Below, one piece after another: positions 37,169 to 46,637 of a stretch of 64,000 nucleotides of DNA (the first letter of the stretch is position 1; each line of letters opens with the position of its first letter). The notes beneath the pieces are model-generated. The model was not told the origin of the DNA and did not search any database. It was given only the letters and a program-made list of their open reading frames with translations. This DNA is from Martelella sp. NC20 (GTDB lineage: Bacteria > Pseudomonadota > Alphaproteobacteria > Rhizobiales > Rhizobiaceae), in the NCBI RefSeq assembly GCF_013459645.1, contig NZ_CP054861.1, forward strand, positions 4,080,001 through 4,144,000, in the 5' to 3' direction. The position numbers and the translations under genes were made by a program.

Positions 37169-37333
37169 AAGAAATAAGTATGTGGGGGTAGTCAACTGCG
37201 ATTAATGTCCTGTGCCATGGAGGCGTTTTTTAGGGACGCGCACAAGCGTGACCTTGGAAACCTACGACGCGCCAAATAGCAGGGGAGCTCAAGGCTCTCG
37301 TAATGTCGTTGGAGGACGACGGGAGGAATTAAA

Positions 37334-38353
37334 ATGAAATTTAGAAAAAGCACCGCCTGTGCGTTGGCATTGGCGGCTATTGTCGGGCTTCAGGCTCCAA
37401 TTTCGACGGTCGCCGCAGAAATCGAACTTAAAATGCAGTTTGCGTCACCAGACGGTACGCCTTGGAATGATATGGACCGGCGGTTCGCAAAGCAGATCGA
37501 AGAGATCACCCACAATCGCGCCGAAGTGCGGTTCTTTCCCCCTAACTCGGTAACCCCATTTGGTGATTGGCTTCAGGCCACTGGATCAGGCGTGCTCGAT
37601 CTAGGTTTCGTGTGGCACCCGGTGCTTCAGGGTAAATTTGTGCCGATGGAGTTGTTTGGACTGCCAGGCCTTTCGCCCAACCAGACCATTGCAACGACCG
37701 TTTACTGGCGACTTCGCGACGAATTTCCGGAAATGACTAATTTATTCAAACCCGAGGACAACGTCGTCGAACTCGCCACCTTTGTGGCTATGGGCGCGCA
37801 CTTGCACACAAAAGAACCAATTCGCGAGCTGTCAGCCATCAAAGGCAAGGTTTTCGGCGCTCAGGATGCGGCAGGCGTCAAAGTGCTCGAAGAATTGGGT
37901 GCTAGCGCAACAGTTATGGTTGGTTCCGACGCCTATCTTGCGATGCAACGCGGGGCGATCGACGGTGTGCTAGCAGCATGGGGCTGGGTCAACAACTTCA
38001 AGCTCAACGAAGTGACGGAATATCACACGTTACTGAATCTCAACCCCGGCACCTACTCGACCGTGATGAACAAGGATACATACGATAAACTATCGGACGA
38101 AGAAAAAGCGCATCTCGCCGATGTGACACCGATGTATTTTTTCTACAACACCACCAACAGTGCGGCTGCGGCCACCTCCAGCATTCCGGCTGAGAAGATC
38201 ATCTCCCTCAGTTCGGAAGACCAAGCGTCTCTGACCGCGCAGATGCAGCCCCACTGGGCTGAATGGGTCGCCAAAGCTGATGCGGCCGGTCTGCCCGGAC
38301 AGAAAATTCTCGACGAAGCCGCCTGGCTTATGAAGCTCTACGATCAGAACTAA
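37334..38353 (+). CDS. dctP: TRAP transporter substrate-binding protein (DctP), second system
   Basis: A 339-residue periplasmic protein from the ATG at 37334 after GGGAGGAATT, with signal peptide ALAAIVGLQAPISTVAA. DctP family blocks are FASPDGTPWNDMDRRFAKQI, KGKVFGAQDAAGVKVLEELG and YLAMQRGAIDGVLAAWGWVN. It is followed by a fused DctQM gene after 73 bases. The ligand is probably the acid handled by the adjacent CoA-transferase and hydratase. Confidence 0.92.
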   Translation: MKFRKSTACALALAAIVGLQAPISTVAAEIELKMQFASPDGTPWNDMDRRFAKQIEEITHNRAEVRFFPPNSVTPFGDWLQATGSGVLDLGFVWHPVLQGKFVPMELFGLPGLSPNQTIATTVYWRLRDEFPEMTNLFKPEDNVVELATFVAMGAHLHTKEPIRELSAIKGKVFGAQDAAGVKVLEELGASATVMVGSDAYLAMQRGAIDGVLAAWGWVNNFKLNEVTEYHTLLNLNPGTYSTVMNKDTYDKLSDEEKAHLADVTPMYFFYNTTNSAAAATSSIPAEKIISLSSEDQASLTAQMQPHWAEWVAKADAAGLPGQKILDEAAWLMKLYDQN

Positions 38354-38426
38354 ATCGAGCGTATCCCACCAGGATGGCGCCAGCGAACACGGCTGGCGCA
38401 GCTCACCTTATCTATCATGGAGATGA

Positions 38427-40364
38427 ATGCCGGCGATGGTAGACTCTGTAGCTAACCCGGTAGCGCTGACCCTATTCCGGTTGGCAGACGTTTTGCGGGC
38501 GGCGGTTACCTGGCCCGGCAGAGTGTCGATTTATATCGGCGCCACCGCCATGATTTTCATGGCGGCCATCACCGCGACCGATGTCGTCATGCGGAATTTG
38601 TTTTCAATCGTCGTGCCCGGCGGCCTTGAAATCACCGGTCTGATGACCATCCTTGCCACGCTATGCGCCGTGGCTGTGGTCGAAATCGAGCGCAGCCACA
38701 TTCAGGTAGATCTCATATTGCGCATCATGCCGGAATGGGTGCGGCACCCCACACTGGCCGGCGGGCTGATGCTGTCCCTCATGATCATTTCCGTCACTGC
38801 CCTGCAGATGTTGTTCCAAGCGGATTATCTTCAAGACAATGGCATTGTCACGGGCGTGCACGAAATCCCCACGTGGCCATTCGTTGCAGTCGGCGGCCTC
38901 TTTGTTCTTTTAATGGGCGTGGCGCTGCTGTCCAATCTTTCGGAATCCGTCGGTCGTGTTTTCGAGATGCGGGATGGCCGGGCTTTAGTCGTGCTTGCAA
39001 TCTGGACCGCCCTGGTTGCGTTCATCACATACGCATGTTTTAGGCCGGAATTCCTGCAAAATTGGCTCTCCCGTGATGTGCTGGCCATCTTTTGTATCAT
39101 CCTGTGTTTCGTGCTGATTTTTCTGGGTGTGCACGTGGCCGCGTCGATGGCCGTCACCTCCTTGATGGGGATAAGCCTGCTTATTATGCCGACTGCGAGC
39201 CTGACCACTTTGCGCACAACCGCGATCAGCGTGGTCAGTGACCAAACCTGGAGCGTTGTGCCGCTTTTCACCTGGATGGGATTGATCGTCGTCGCATCCG
39301 GGTTTGCACAAGAACTCTACAAGGCCGCTTATCGCTGGATCGGGCATATGCCCGGTGGCTTGGCTTCGGCCAGCACAGTCGCTTGCGCGGGTCTCTCCTC
39401 GATCGTGGGCGATACGCTTTCAGGTGTCTACAGCATGGGATCCATCGCACTGCCGCAGATGAAATCCTACGGGTACGACATGAAGCTGGCCACGGCCTCG
39501 ATTGCCTGCGCCGCGACCATCGGCGTGATGATCCCACCAAGCCTGGCCTTCATCGTTTACGGCATGGTTACAGAAGTTTCCATCGGCAAGCTTTTCATCG
39601 CCGGGCTGCTGCCCGGCATACTTTTTACCGTTATACTGATATCGCTCATAACTGTGCGCGCCATGCTCAATCCTTCTCTGGCGCCCCGGGGCGAAGTCAG
39701 TACATGGAAGGAACGTTTCGAGGCCAGCAGAAGCACTTGGCCTATCATCCTTCTCATGCTGATGGTGCTTGGTGGCATTTATTCCGGCCTTGTAACACCA
39801 AACGAAGCAGCGGGCCTGGGCGTCACCGGAGCAATCATGATTGCTCTGTTTATGCGGCGTCTCACGGTAGACGCCTTTTGGCACTCGATCACACAAACGC
39901 TTCGGCTTACCTCTGGTATCATAATCATTTTCATGTTCGCGACCGTGTTCAGTCGGTTCATAGCCATTAGCGGCCTGACTCAGCAGCTTGCTGGCCTCGT
40001 AGTGGACTTGAACCTCGGCAAGTATCAGATCGTTGCTGCTATCGTCATATTTTACCTCGTCATCGGCATGTTCATGAACGCTCTTCCCGCGCTAGTGTTG
40101 ACGGTACCCTTGTTTTTCCCGATCGCAATGAGTGCCGGATTTGATCCGGTTTGGTTCGGCGTGCTCGTGGTGATCATGGTTGAACTGGGTGTTGTGACGC
40201 CGCCGATCGGAGTGAACGTGTTTGCGATCTCGGCGATCGCCAAAGATGTCCCCATGTACGATATCTTCAGAGGCGTGCTGCCCTTCTGGCTCGCGTACAT
40301 GATGCTTGCAGCGCTAATCGTTCTGTTTCCCCAGATCGCGCTTTTTCTGCCATCCCTGATGTAG
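38427..40364 (+). CDS. TRAP transporter fused small and large permease (DctQM)
   Basis: A 645-residue membrane protein joining both TRAP permease subunits: a DctQ-like part in about residues 20-180 (VVPGGLEITGLMTILATLCA), then a 12-helix DctM part from about 210 (STVACAGLSSIVGDTLSGVY, TIGVMIPPSLAFIVYGMVTE, ELGVVTPPIGVNVFAISAIA). This contrasts with the separate dctQ and dctM genes at 14566-16361, so two TRAP subfamilies lie in one window. Confidence 0.92.
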   Translation: MPAMVDSVANPVALTLFRLADVLRAAVTWPGRVSIYIGATAMIFMAAITATDVVMRNLFSIVVPGGLEITGLMTILATLCAVAVVEIERSHIQVDLILRIMPEWVRHPTLAGGLMLSLMIISVTALQMLFQADYLQDNGIVTGVHEIPTWPFVAVGGLFVLLMGVALLSNLSESVGRVFEMRDGRALVVLAIWTALVAFITYACFRPEFLQNWLSRDVLAIFCIILCFVLIFLGVHVAASMAVTSLMGISLLIMPTASLTTLRTTAISVVSDQTWSVVPLFTWMGLIVVASGFAQELYKAAYRWIGHMPGGLASASTVACAGLSSIVGDTLSGVYSMGSIALPQMKSYGYDMKLATASIACAATIGVMIPPSLAFIVYGMVTEVSIGKLFIAGLLPGILFTVILISLITVRAMLNPSLAPRGEVSTWKERFEASRSTWPIILLMLMVLGGIYSGLVTPNEAAGLGVTGAIMIALFMRRLTVDAFWHSITQTLRLTSGIIIIFMFATVFSRFIAISGLTQQLAGLVVDLNLGKYQIVAAIVIFYLVIGMFMNALPALVLTVPLFFPIAMSAGFDPVWFGVLVVIMVELGVVTPPIGVNVFAISAIAKDVPMYDIFRGVLPFWLAYMMLAALIVLFPQIALFLPSLM

Positions 40365-40396
40365 GCCTTTGGAATTCATCTTAACGAGCGCTCTCT

Positions 40397-40861
40397 ATGA
40401 TCAAGCCGCCTATAACGTTATCGCATTTGACCAGCCTTGTGAGCGAGGAAATCGGCTTGTCCGACTGGCACACGATGGATCAACAGCGGATATCCGATTT
40501 CGCCGATACGACGGAAGACCACCAATTCATTCACATCGACCCGGCCCGTGCAGATGCAACGCCTCTGGGCGGCACAATCGCACATGGTTTTCTTACGATG
40601 TCGATGTTGTCTGTCATGCTCAACGAAGCTGTCGGGGAAATTGGCGGTTCGAGCATGTCTTTGAACTACGGCTTCAATTCAATTCGCTTTTTGTCTCCAG
40701 TGCCGGCAGGTGCGCGCATACGTGGCAGGTTCTGGGTCGCGTCATGTAAGCAACGAACATCCGACCAGTGGAAATTGACGTTGCAAGTTTCTGTTGAAAT
40801 CGAAAACCACGAAAAACCGGCTCTTGTCGCCGAGTGGATGATTTTGTTGGCGCGCGCCTAG
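40397..40861 (+). CDS. MaoC-like dehydratase/hydratase
   Basis: A 154-residue hot-dog fold protein of the MaoC/(R)-enoyl-CoA hydratase family. The hydratase 2 motif is present as DTTEDHQFIHIDPARADATP, with the Asp/His pair, followed by GGTIAHGFLTMSMLSVMLNE. It adds water to enoyl-CoA thioesters. It is 32 bases behind the DctQM gene and completes the TRAP operon. Together with the CoA-transferase it could form and hydrate a CoA thioester of the imported acid. Confidence 0.9.
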   Translation: MIKPPITLSHLTSLVSEEIGLSDWHTMDQQRISDFADTTEDHQFIHIDPARADATPLGGTIAHGFLTMSMLSVMLNEAVGEIGGSSMSLNYGFNSIRFLSPVPAGARIRGRFWVASCKQRTSDQWKLTLQVSVEIENHEKPALVAEWMILLARA

Positions 40862-41236
40862 CTCACAAACCTGCAAATGCATCTAAAGCAAAAGAAAGAA
40901 TTCGAAGACTGGATGCCGTTTGTTCTCTTGGTGCACACATTCTGCAAGCGCCGCCCCGTAAATAGCTGATTTAATTTCTTTTACGTCCAATCCATCACTG
41001 CGCAAATCCGCATAAAGCAAGACGGCAAGACAGTCCGTAGTGAAAGTCAGACCTGCGATTGCAAGAAACTGGCGCTATTCGCATATCCGCCAGACCGGCG
41101 ACAAATATGCCGAGTGGCCATGGGTCCCGGAAAAAGTTTCCCCGTAACCGCCCCCGAAGCGGGTACCAGCGCATTCAGAAGGAACATCGCCTGCCTCCAA
41201 TGGCGGCAAACGCGTTGAGCCCGACCTGCCCGATTT
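40862..41236. other. Intergenic region, no gene seen
   Basis: 375 bases between the MaoC gene and a small minus-strand gene. Frames here are short and have no ribosome sites or recognisable motifs. No repeats or terminators of note were found. Confidence 0.45.
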
Positions 41237-41482
41237 TCAATCATCCTTCGAAAGATCGATGATGCTCCCCCTGCTGTGAAGCAGACGCGGGCTCGAAAGA
41301 TATCCGTTTTCATCATCGACGGTGACCTCGAAAGCGGCGACGCCGGCAAAGCGGGATGCCATCGCGTCCACGATTCTTTCGGCGGAGGCGGCGGAGCTCG
41401 CCTCTCGCATTTCACCGGCTGTCAGGCTGCCTCTCTTCCCTTTATTGAAGGGCATGATGATGATTTTCTGTTTTTCCGACAT
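41237..41482 (-). CDS. Small protein of unknown function (81 residues)
   Basis: The ATG at 41482 is preceded by GGAGAGTCGA, and the protein begins MSEKQKIIIMPFNKGKRGSL. Upstream in-frame codons to 41575 lack a start context and are excluded. A basic N-terminus and a compact middle with AERIVDAMASRFAGVAAFEV are followed by an acidic end. I recall similar small proteins in rhizobia but cannot assign a function. The gene is single. Confidence 0.6.
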   Translation of the reverse strand: MSEKQKIIIMPFNKGKRGSLTAGEMREASSAASAERIVDAMASRFAGVAAFEVTVDDENGYLSSPRLLHSRGSIIDLSKDD

Positions 41483-41660
41483 TTCGACTCTCCGCCAACA
41501 ACGTTCATGTTTCGTTCTAATATTCAACCATGTCAACGGAGATCGTGCATTCTGCACTGCCCATGACTTAACCAAGGCCTCGTCATGATCTTTCGGTAGC
41601 TTGAGAGCATACCGCAGGGAAATCCATTCGCCATGCCCCTGCGTTTACCCTCCCCTGCGT

Positions 41661-43874
41661 CTACCTTTGGAGGCCACCAGGAGGGGATGCAACCTCGATC
41701 TCGCGCAGTGGAACCGGCTTCGAATACAGGAACCCCTGAAGGCTGTCACAGCCCATCCTGGTAAGGCCTGCATCCTGCATTGACGTTTCCACGCCTTCCG
41801 CGGTTATTTTGAGCCCGCTGGCGTGGGCAAGGTCAACGATGGCCCGAATTATGGCTTCATCGCCGGCTTTCTCACCGAGTCCATGGACGAAGCTTCTGTC
41901 GATCTTGATCCGATCGACGTTCAGGGAACGCAATCGGCCAAGAGACGAGAAGCCGGTCCCGAAATCATCAATCGCGATCTGAACTCCAATTGCCCGCAGG
42001 GCATCCAGATTGTCGACAGCAGCACTTGCTTCATCCGTCGCGGTTGTTTCCGTCACTTCCAACTCAAGCGCCTCTGGCGACAGGCCGGTAGACAACAGAA
42101 CTCTTTTGACCTTGGCAGCGTAGCCTTCATTGCGAAGCTCGACACCGGATACATTGACAGCGACGGTTTTGCCTGACCATTTTGCAGCAGCGCTGCAGGC
42201 TTCGCGCAAAACAAATTCGCCGACATCCTCTATCAACCCGGTTTCTTCGGCTATGGGAATAAACAGCTCGGGAGAAATCGAGCCGTATTTGGGATGGTTC
42301 CAGCGCAGCAAGGCCTCGTAGCCCTTGACCAGGCGGTCATGTGCGGAAACAATCGGTTGATAATGAACCTGAAACGTCTCGCCTGTCTTCAGAGCTGCGC
42401 GCAGATCCCCTTCTATTTCCTGCCGTCTGCTGAGCAACTGATCCATATCCTCGGAAAAGAACGAATATCGACTGCGTCCAGACTTTTTGGAAAAGTACAA
42501 GGCGACATCAGCCTTCCGCAACAAACTGACGCGATCAAGCCCATCTTGCGGCGCCAGCGCGGCGCCAATGCTCACTCCAACGAAGACTTCCTGACCACCG
42601 AGCAAGAACGGGCGGCGAGCGGAATCAACTATTCGCTGACAGATTCCGTCAACCTCCTTCAGACTGGCTTTCCCTCTCAGCATCACGGTGAATTCGTCTC
42701 CACCGACGCGGGCAACGACATCGCCCTGACGCACGATAGCCTTCAAGCGCTCGCCGAACTCTCGGATTAACGCATCGCCCGATGGATGGCCGAGCGTATC
42801 GTTGACTTGCTTGAAACGATCCAGGTCGAGGAAAAGAAGAGCGCTGGTTCCGGAAGCCCCCTTGGCCAACTCAACATCGACATACTCATTGAAGTAATTT
42901 CTGTTGGGAAGGCCGGTCAAAGGATCATGCAGCGCCATATGCCGGATCTGCTCCTCGCTCGCTTCCAGCTCTTTCGTACGGTGATGATAGAGAGCCAGAA
43001 AGAACGCTATTGCGCAAAGTGCAAGGACAATAACGGCTGACAGAACCGGGATCAGCCTTGATAGCATCGTAGCCCCGGGATGGTGGGGATGCCAGACCAT
43101 GTAGCCTGTCGATCTTCCATCAGCCGTCTCAAGTGATTGGCTGGAATAGTCTGGATCACCGCTCGCCGCCCACGAAAAATGCAGGTCGTCGAACATGTAG
43201 TTCGTCCGCAACTCTTCGATCAGGTTGCCATCGAGGAACTGCACGGCGACGTGAACGCTTTCGTCACCGGCTGTCTGCTGGATGTCACCGGTATCGGAGA
43301 CGATTGGCTTGACGCTGACGATCGCGGGACGGTCCTGGATGACAGCCAGATCCGAAACGCCCAGTGTGAGCACGGTGTCTCTGATCTGGCTGTCATCGCC
43401 AATACGCAGCTTCTGGCGAAGAGCAAGCACCAAAGGCAGAGTTTCACCGCTGACCACGTCAAACGCGTCCGGGGTCGCGATACCGCCATCCGCATAAGCG
43501 TAAATTGGACGATCCGCAGGATCGAGAACATAGGCCTGGTCAAGTCCGAAGTACTCATGCATCCAAGCTCCGAGGTTGCTGTCCATCCATTCGGTGTCGT
43601 GCGCACGTACCCGCTCGACGGCATCGTCCCATACGGTGACGCTTTCCTGATCATGCGCGACATCGGAACGCAATTGGGAGACGACGAACTTAAAAAGGTT
43701 CGCCTGGCGATCGTACGAAACCCGATCAGCCTCGTGTCCCGCCCAGGTCAAAAGCCCCAAAACGCCAAGTCCGATGACGCCGGTCAACGCTAATATCGGG
43801 AAGGCTCGCGTCAGAATGAAGCCTGCGACACCGAAGTGAGTCTTTTTATTGCTGCGCATTTCGAAACCTGTCAT
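41661..43874 (-). CDS. Membrane-bound GGDEF/EAL protein with a CHASE4-like sensor
   Basis: A c-di-GMP enzyme of about 737 residues (start at 43874, MTGFEMRSNKKTHFG; 43859 is also possible). After a short cytoplasmic start there is a membrane helix (about residues 10-35), a periplasmic CHASE4-like sensor domain (about 45-255), a second helix (about 270-290), GGDEF (DPLTGLPNRNYFNEY and VARVGGDEFTVML, intact active site) and EAL (VKGYEALLRWNHPKYG, DFGTGFSSLG). Both active sites look conserved, so it could make or break c-di-GMP. Alone on its strand. Confidence 0.9.
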   Translation of the reverse strand: MTGFEMRSNKKTHFGVAGFILTRAFPILALTGVIGLGVLGLLTWAGHEADRVSYDRQANLFKFVVSQLRSDVAHDQESVTVWDDAVERVRAHDTEWMDSNLGAWMHEYFGLDQAYVLDPADRPIYAYADGGIATPDAFDVVSGETLPLVLALRQKLRIGDDSQIRDTVLTLGVSDLAVIQDRPAIVSVKPIVSDTGDIQQTAGDESVHVAVQFLDGNLIEELRTNYMFDDLHFSWAASGDPDYSSQSLETADGRSTGYMVWHPHHPGATMLSRLIPVLSAVIVLALCAIAFFLALYHHRTKELEASEEQIRHMALHDPLTGLPNRNYFNEYVDVELAKGASGTSALLFLDLDRFKQVNDTLGHPSGDALIREFGERLKAIVRQGDVVARVGGDEFTVMLRGKASLKEVDGICQRIVDSARRPFLLGGQEVFVGVSIGAALAPQDGLDRVSLLRKADVALYFSKKSGRSRYSFFSEDMDQLLSRRQEIEGDLRAALKTGETFQVHYQPIVSAHDRLVKGYEALLRWNHPKYGSISPELFIPIAEETGLIEDVGEFVLREACSAAAKWSGKTVAVNVSGVELRNEGYAAKVKRVLLSTGLSPEALELEVTETTATDEASAAVDNLDALRAIGVQIAIDDFGTGFSSLGRLRSLNVDRIKIDRSFVHGLGEKAGDEAIIRAIVDLAHASGLKITAEGVETSMQDAGLTRMGCDSLQGFLYSKPVPLREIEVASPPGGLQR

Positions 43875-44437
43875 GAAATTCAAAAAACTATGGAGATACA
43901 TGTGTTTCCACGCAAGCAAATATGCCGGCATAGTCACCCGGAACGGTGCTCCACTGAAGGGTTGCTCTGACTGAACTACTGCCTGCCCGCTCGCTCAGAG
44001 CGATGATCTCCGGGAAGGCCCCCCACTCTCGTGCATCGCCAATTGTTCATGAAAACTGGAGCAATTTTTCCGAAGAACTGTTCTTCTCTTTAGTGCCTGC
44101 CCGATAGAGGCGATGCAGCGTTGGCAGACAGATCGCATCTAAGCGGCCTGGTCTAGGCCTGTACTTTAGGCTTCGGTTCCAGCCGTCATTCTGGTTCCAT
44201 ATCCTCGTGTCGATACCGGTCGTGTTATTATCCTGCATACCGCTGCTGAGGCCGCTGAAGGGCCGGCTGGTCGCAAGGCAGGATTGAGGTTCCACCGAGT
44301 AAAAAGCCGGCAACCGCCGACGCCTGATGCCCGTAAACGATGCAGCGCGAAGCCGCGGAGACCTTCACGCGATCGTTTCGTTCGCCCCCGCCAGTTCCGC
44401 TTGCCGGGGGCCTCACTGTAGCATCCCGACGGATATC
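43875..44437. other. Intergenic region, no gene seen
   Basis: 563 bases between the GGDEF/EAL gene start and the uxaC stop. The available short frames have no ribosome sites, no motifs and a composition unlike the neighbours. Nothing recognisable as RNA or repeat was found. Confidence 0.5.
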
Positions 44438-45847
44438 TCAGGCCTTCGCCTGGAAATAGCGAATGGCGTTGTCGAAGCAGATGTCCTCGACCATGCGGCC
44501 GAGAAGCTTTTCATCATCCGGAATTTCACCATCTCTCACGCCCTGGCCGAGAAGCTGACACAGGCAGCGGCGGAAATATTCGTGGCGTGTGTAGCTCAGG
44601 AAGCTGCGGCTGTCGGTCAGCATGCCGATGAACTGGCTCAGAAGTCCGAAATTGGCGAGCTGGGTCATCTGCCGCAACATGCCGTCCTTCTGGTCGTTGA
44701 ACCACCAGCCGGAGCCGAACTGGATCTTGCCGGGAATGCGGCCGTCCTGAAAATTACCGCACATCGCCGCGATCATCTCGTTGTCGGAAGGATTGAGGCA
44801 GTAGAGGATGGTCCGGGGCAGTTCGTCGGTCTGCTCGAGCGCGTCAAGCAGCCTGCCAAGCGCCATGGCGACCGGCTGATCGTTGATGGAATCGAAACCG
44901 CAGGCCTCGCCGATCTCGCGCACCTTGCGGGTGTTGACGTTCCTGAGAGCGCCGATGTGATATTGCTGGGCCCATTCGCGCCGGTGATATTCGCGCCCGA
45001 GGAACACGAGGAGAGCCGTGCGGTAGGCGGAAAACTGTTCGCCTGTGGGAATGACCCCATCGCGGCGGCCTCTGAGGATGGCGTCGAGCTCGGATTCCGT
45101 CGCCTCCTCATAGCTGACGACGTCGAGCGCATGATCGGAGATCGTGCATCCGGCCGCCGCGAAATGGTCCAGCCGCAGGGTCAGCGCCTCGTAGAGGGTG
45201 GCCATCGATGTGATCGCGACGCCCGACACCTCCTCCAGCTTTTCGAGATAGGCCATGAAGCCCGGCTGGCGGATGTCGCAGATCCTGTCCGGCCGGAAAC
45301 ACGGCACGACATGCGCGCGAAACCGGCTGTCGCCGTTCGCCTTGCGATGCGCCACGAGATCGTCGACGGGATCGTCCACGGTGACGACGGTATGCACATT
45401 CATCCGGTCGACGATGCCGCGGGCCGAAAATCCGGGCTCAGCCAGCATTTCGCTTGTCCGCTCCCAGACCGCCGAGGCGGTTTCGCCAGATAGCAGCACG
45501 TCATCGATACCGAAGGGCCGCCGCAGTTCCAGATGGGTCCAGTGATAGAGCGGATTGCCGATGGTGGCCGGCACGGTGCGCGCCCAGGCATCGAATTTTT
45601 CACGCGGCGTCGCCGAGCCGGCGCAGAACGCCTCGCTGACGCCATTGGCCCGCATCGCGCGCCACTTGTAGTGGTCGCCGCGCAGCCAGATGTCCCACAG
45701 GTCCTTGAACTGGTAGTTCTCCGCCAGTTCATCGGGCGGCAGGTGGCAGTGGTAGTCGAATATCGGCTTGTCTTTCGCGTAGCCGTGAAAAAGGCGTCGC
45801 GACATCTCCGTGTCGAGCAGGAAATCGTCATGGATGAAACCGGGCAT
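44438..45847 (-). CDS. uxaC: Uronate isomerase (glucuronate/galacturonate isomerase)
   Basis: Converts D-glucuronate to D-fructuronate and D-galacturonate to D-tagaturonate at the start of hexuronate breakdown. Length 469 residues is normal. Motifs: [18 protein letters not shown] (metal His pair), [20 protein letters not shown], and NSWW-like end [40 protein letters not shown]. Strong ribosome site CAGGAGGACAG before the ATG at 45847. Its usual partners (uxuA, uxuB, a transporter) are not here; an SDR remnant just upstream may be one of them. Confidence 0.95.
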   Translation of the reverse strand: MPGFIHDDFLLDTEMSRRLFHGYAKDKPIFDYHCHLPPDELAENYQFKDLWDIWLRGDHYKWRAMRANGVSEAFCAGSATPREKFDAWARTVPATIGNPLYHWTHLELRRPFGIDDVLLSGETASAVWERTSEMLAEPGFSARGIVDRMNVHTVVTVDDPVDDLVAHRKANGDSRFRAHVVPCFRPDRICDIRQPGFMAYLEKLEEVSGVAITSMATLYEALTLRLDHFAAAGCTISDHALDVVSYEEATESELDAILRGRRDGVIPTGEQFSAYRTALLVFLGREYHRREWAQQYHIGALRNVNTRKVREIGEACGFDSINDQPVAMALGRLLDALEQTDELPRTILYCLNPSDNEMIAAMCGNFQDGRIPGKIQFGSGWWFNDQKDGMLRQMTQLANFGLLSQFIGMLTDSRSFLSYTRHEYFRRCLCQLLGQGVRDGEIPDDEKLLGRMVEDICFDNAIRYFQAKA

Positions 45848-45882
45848 ATTCTGTCCTCCTGATAGGTGGCGGCCGCGGCGGA

Positions 45883-45975
45883 TCAGAACCCGTGCAGCAC
45901 GCCGCCGTCAACCACTGTGATATGGCCGGTTACATCGCGGCGGCATCGGCCGCAAGATAGACCACGGATCATTCC
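45883..45975 (-). pseudogene. C-terminal remnant of an SDR-family dehydrogenase
   Basis: On the minus strand YLAADAAAM is followed, one frame over, by [16 protein letters not shown] and TGA at 45883-45885. This is the typical end of a classical short-chain dehydrogenase (VTGxxxxVDGG). Only about 28 codons remain and a frameshift lies near 45925. The position before uxaC suggests a lost fructuronate/sugar oxidoreductase partner (inference). Confidence 0.6.
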
Positions 45976-46336
45976 GTCACAGGCAGCCTGGACGCAGAAG
46001 TGGCGGGACGCATGGGGAATGCCGGGAAAAGACTTCATCGAGGCGGGAAAAAGCGCCGAAAGATACCCGAAAGGCGGGATATTCAGCTTCAGGAACCTGC
46101 TGAATGCCTTCGGGCGCGGTGTCCGGGAATGGTCCCGATCGCGGTGACCGGTGTGCCCTGGCCGGGATCGCCTATTGGCGGGATCGGACTGACCAGCCGC
46201 TGCCCGGCTGGAGATCAGCTATTTCGGAGGTTGCAAGTTCTTGGGGGACGAGACCGAACCAAGCGTCGGTTCGCCATACAGTCGCGCCGGGGACGGGTTC
46301 GTCCCCGGCAGGCACCGGAGGGGCTCGGATTTCAGA
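45976..46336. other. Intergenic region, no gene seen
   Basis: 361 bases between the SDR remnant and a small minus-strand gene. Frames in it have no start context or recognisable motif. It may contain further debris of the deleted uronate region. Confidence 0.4.
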
Positions 46337-46477
46337 TCAACGGAATACCGTCGGGTAGCGGCGGCGAGCTTCGGCTCTCAGTTCGTGATAATCGCTATAC
46401 ATTTCGCCGACGCTGCGCGCGAAACGCACCAGGGGATTGGGCTGGTTGCTGAATTCGGTCTTGCGGGTGGTCTTCAT
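46337..46477 (-). CDS. Small protein of unknown function (46 residues)
   Basis: The ATG at 46477 is preceded by GAGGATTTGAGAG on the minus strand, and the frame reads MKTTRKTEFSNQPNPLVRFA followed by a helical, charged stretch ending in RRRYPTVFR, then TGA at 46337. Composition is basic and codon use matches local genes. I do not recognise a family. A conserved ribosome site and a normal start make it a likely real gene, but its size leaves doubt. Confidence 0.5.
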   Translation of the reverse strand: MKTTRKTEFSNQPNPLVRFARSVGEMYSDYHELRAEARRRYPTVFR

Positions 46478-46637
46478 CTCTCAAATCCTCGTTTCGGCTC
46501 TGCTAGTCACAACATAGTGACTTCTCGCCTGCGGGGTATGGGGTTGGACGCAGGCCAGCATTGCACTGACGTGGCAGCTTGCGAAACGACACTCGGTTCA
46601 GCGGAGCGTAAACACGGCTCAACGCTCACCGGACAGA

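Noticed and set aside
41047..41415. A minus-strand frame overlapping the 81-residue protein gene
   Set aside because: Basic, low-complexity start and no ribosome site; the frame at 41482 is better supported.
44047..44313. Short minus-strand frame in the gap before uxaC
   Set aside because: No start context, no similarity, irregular composition.
44327..45493. A 388-codon plus-strand frame opposite uxaC
   Set aside because: Antisense of a standard gene and no start context.
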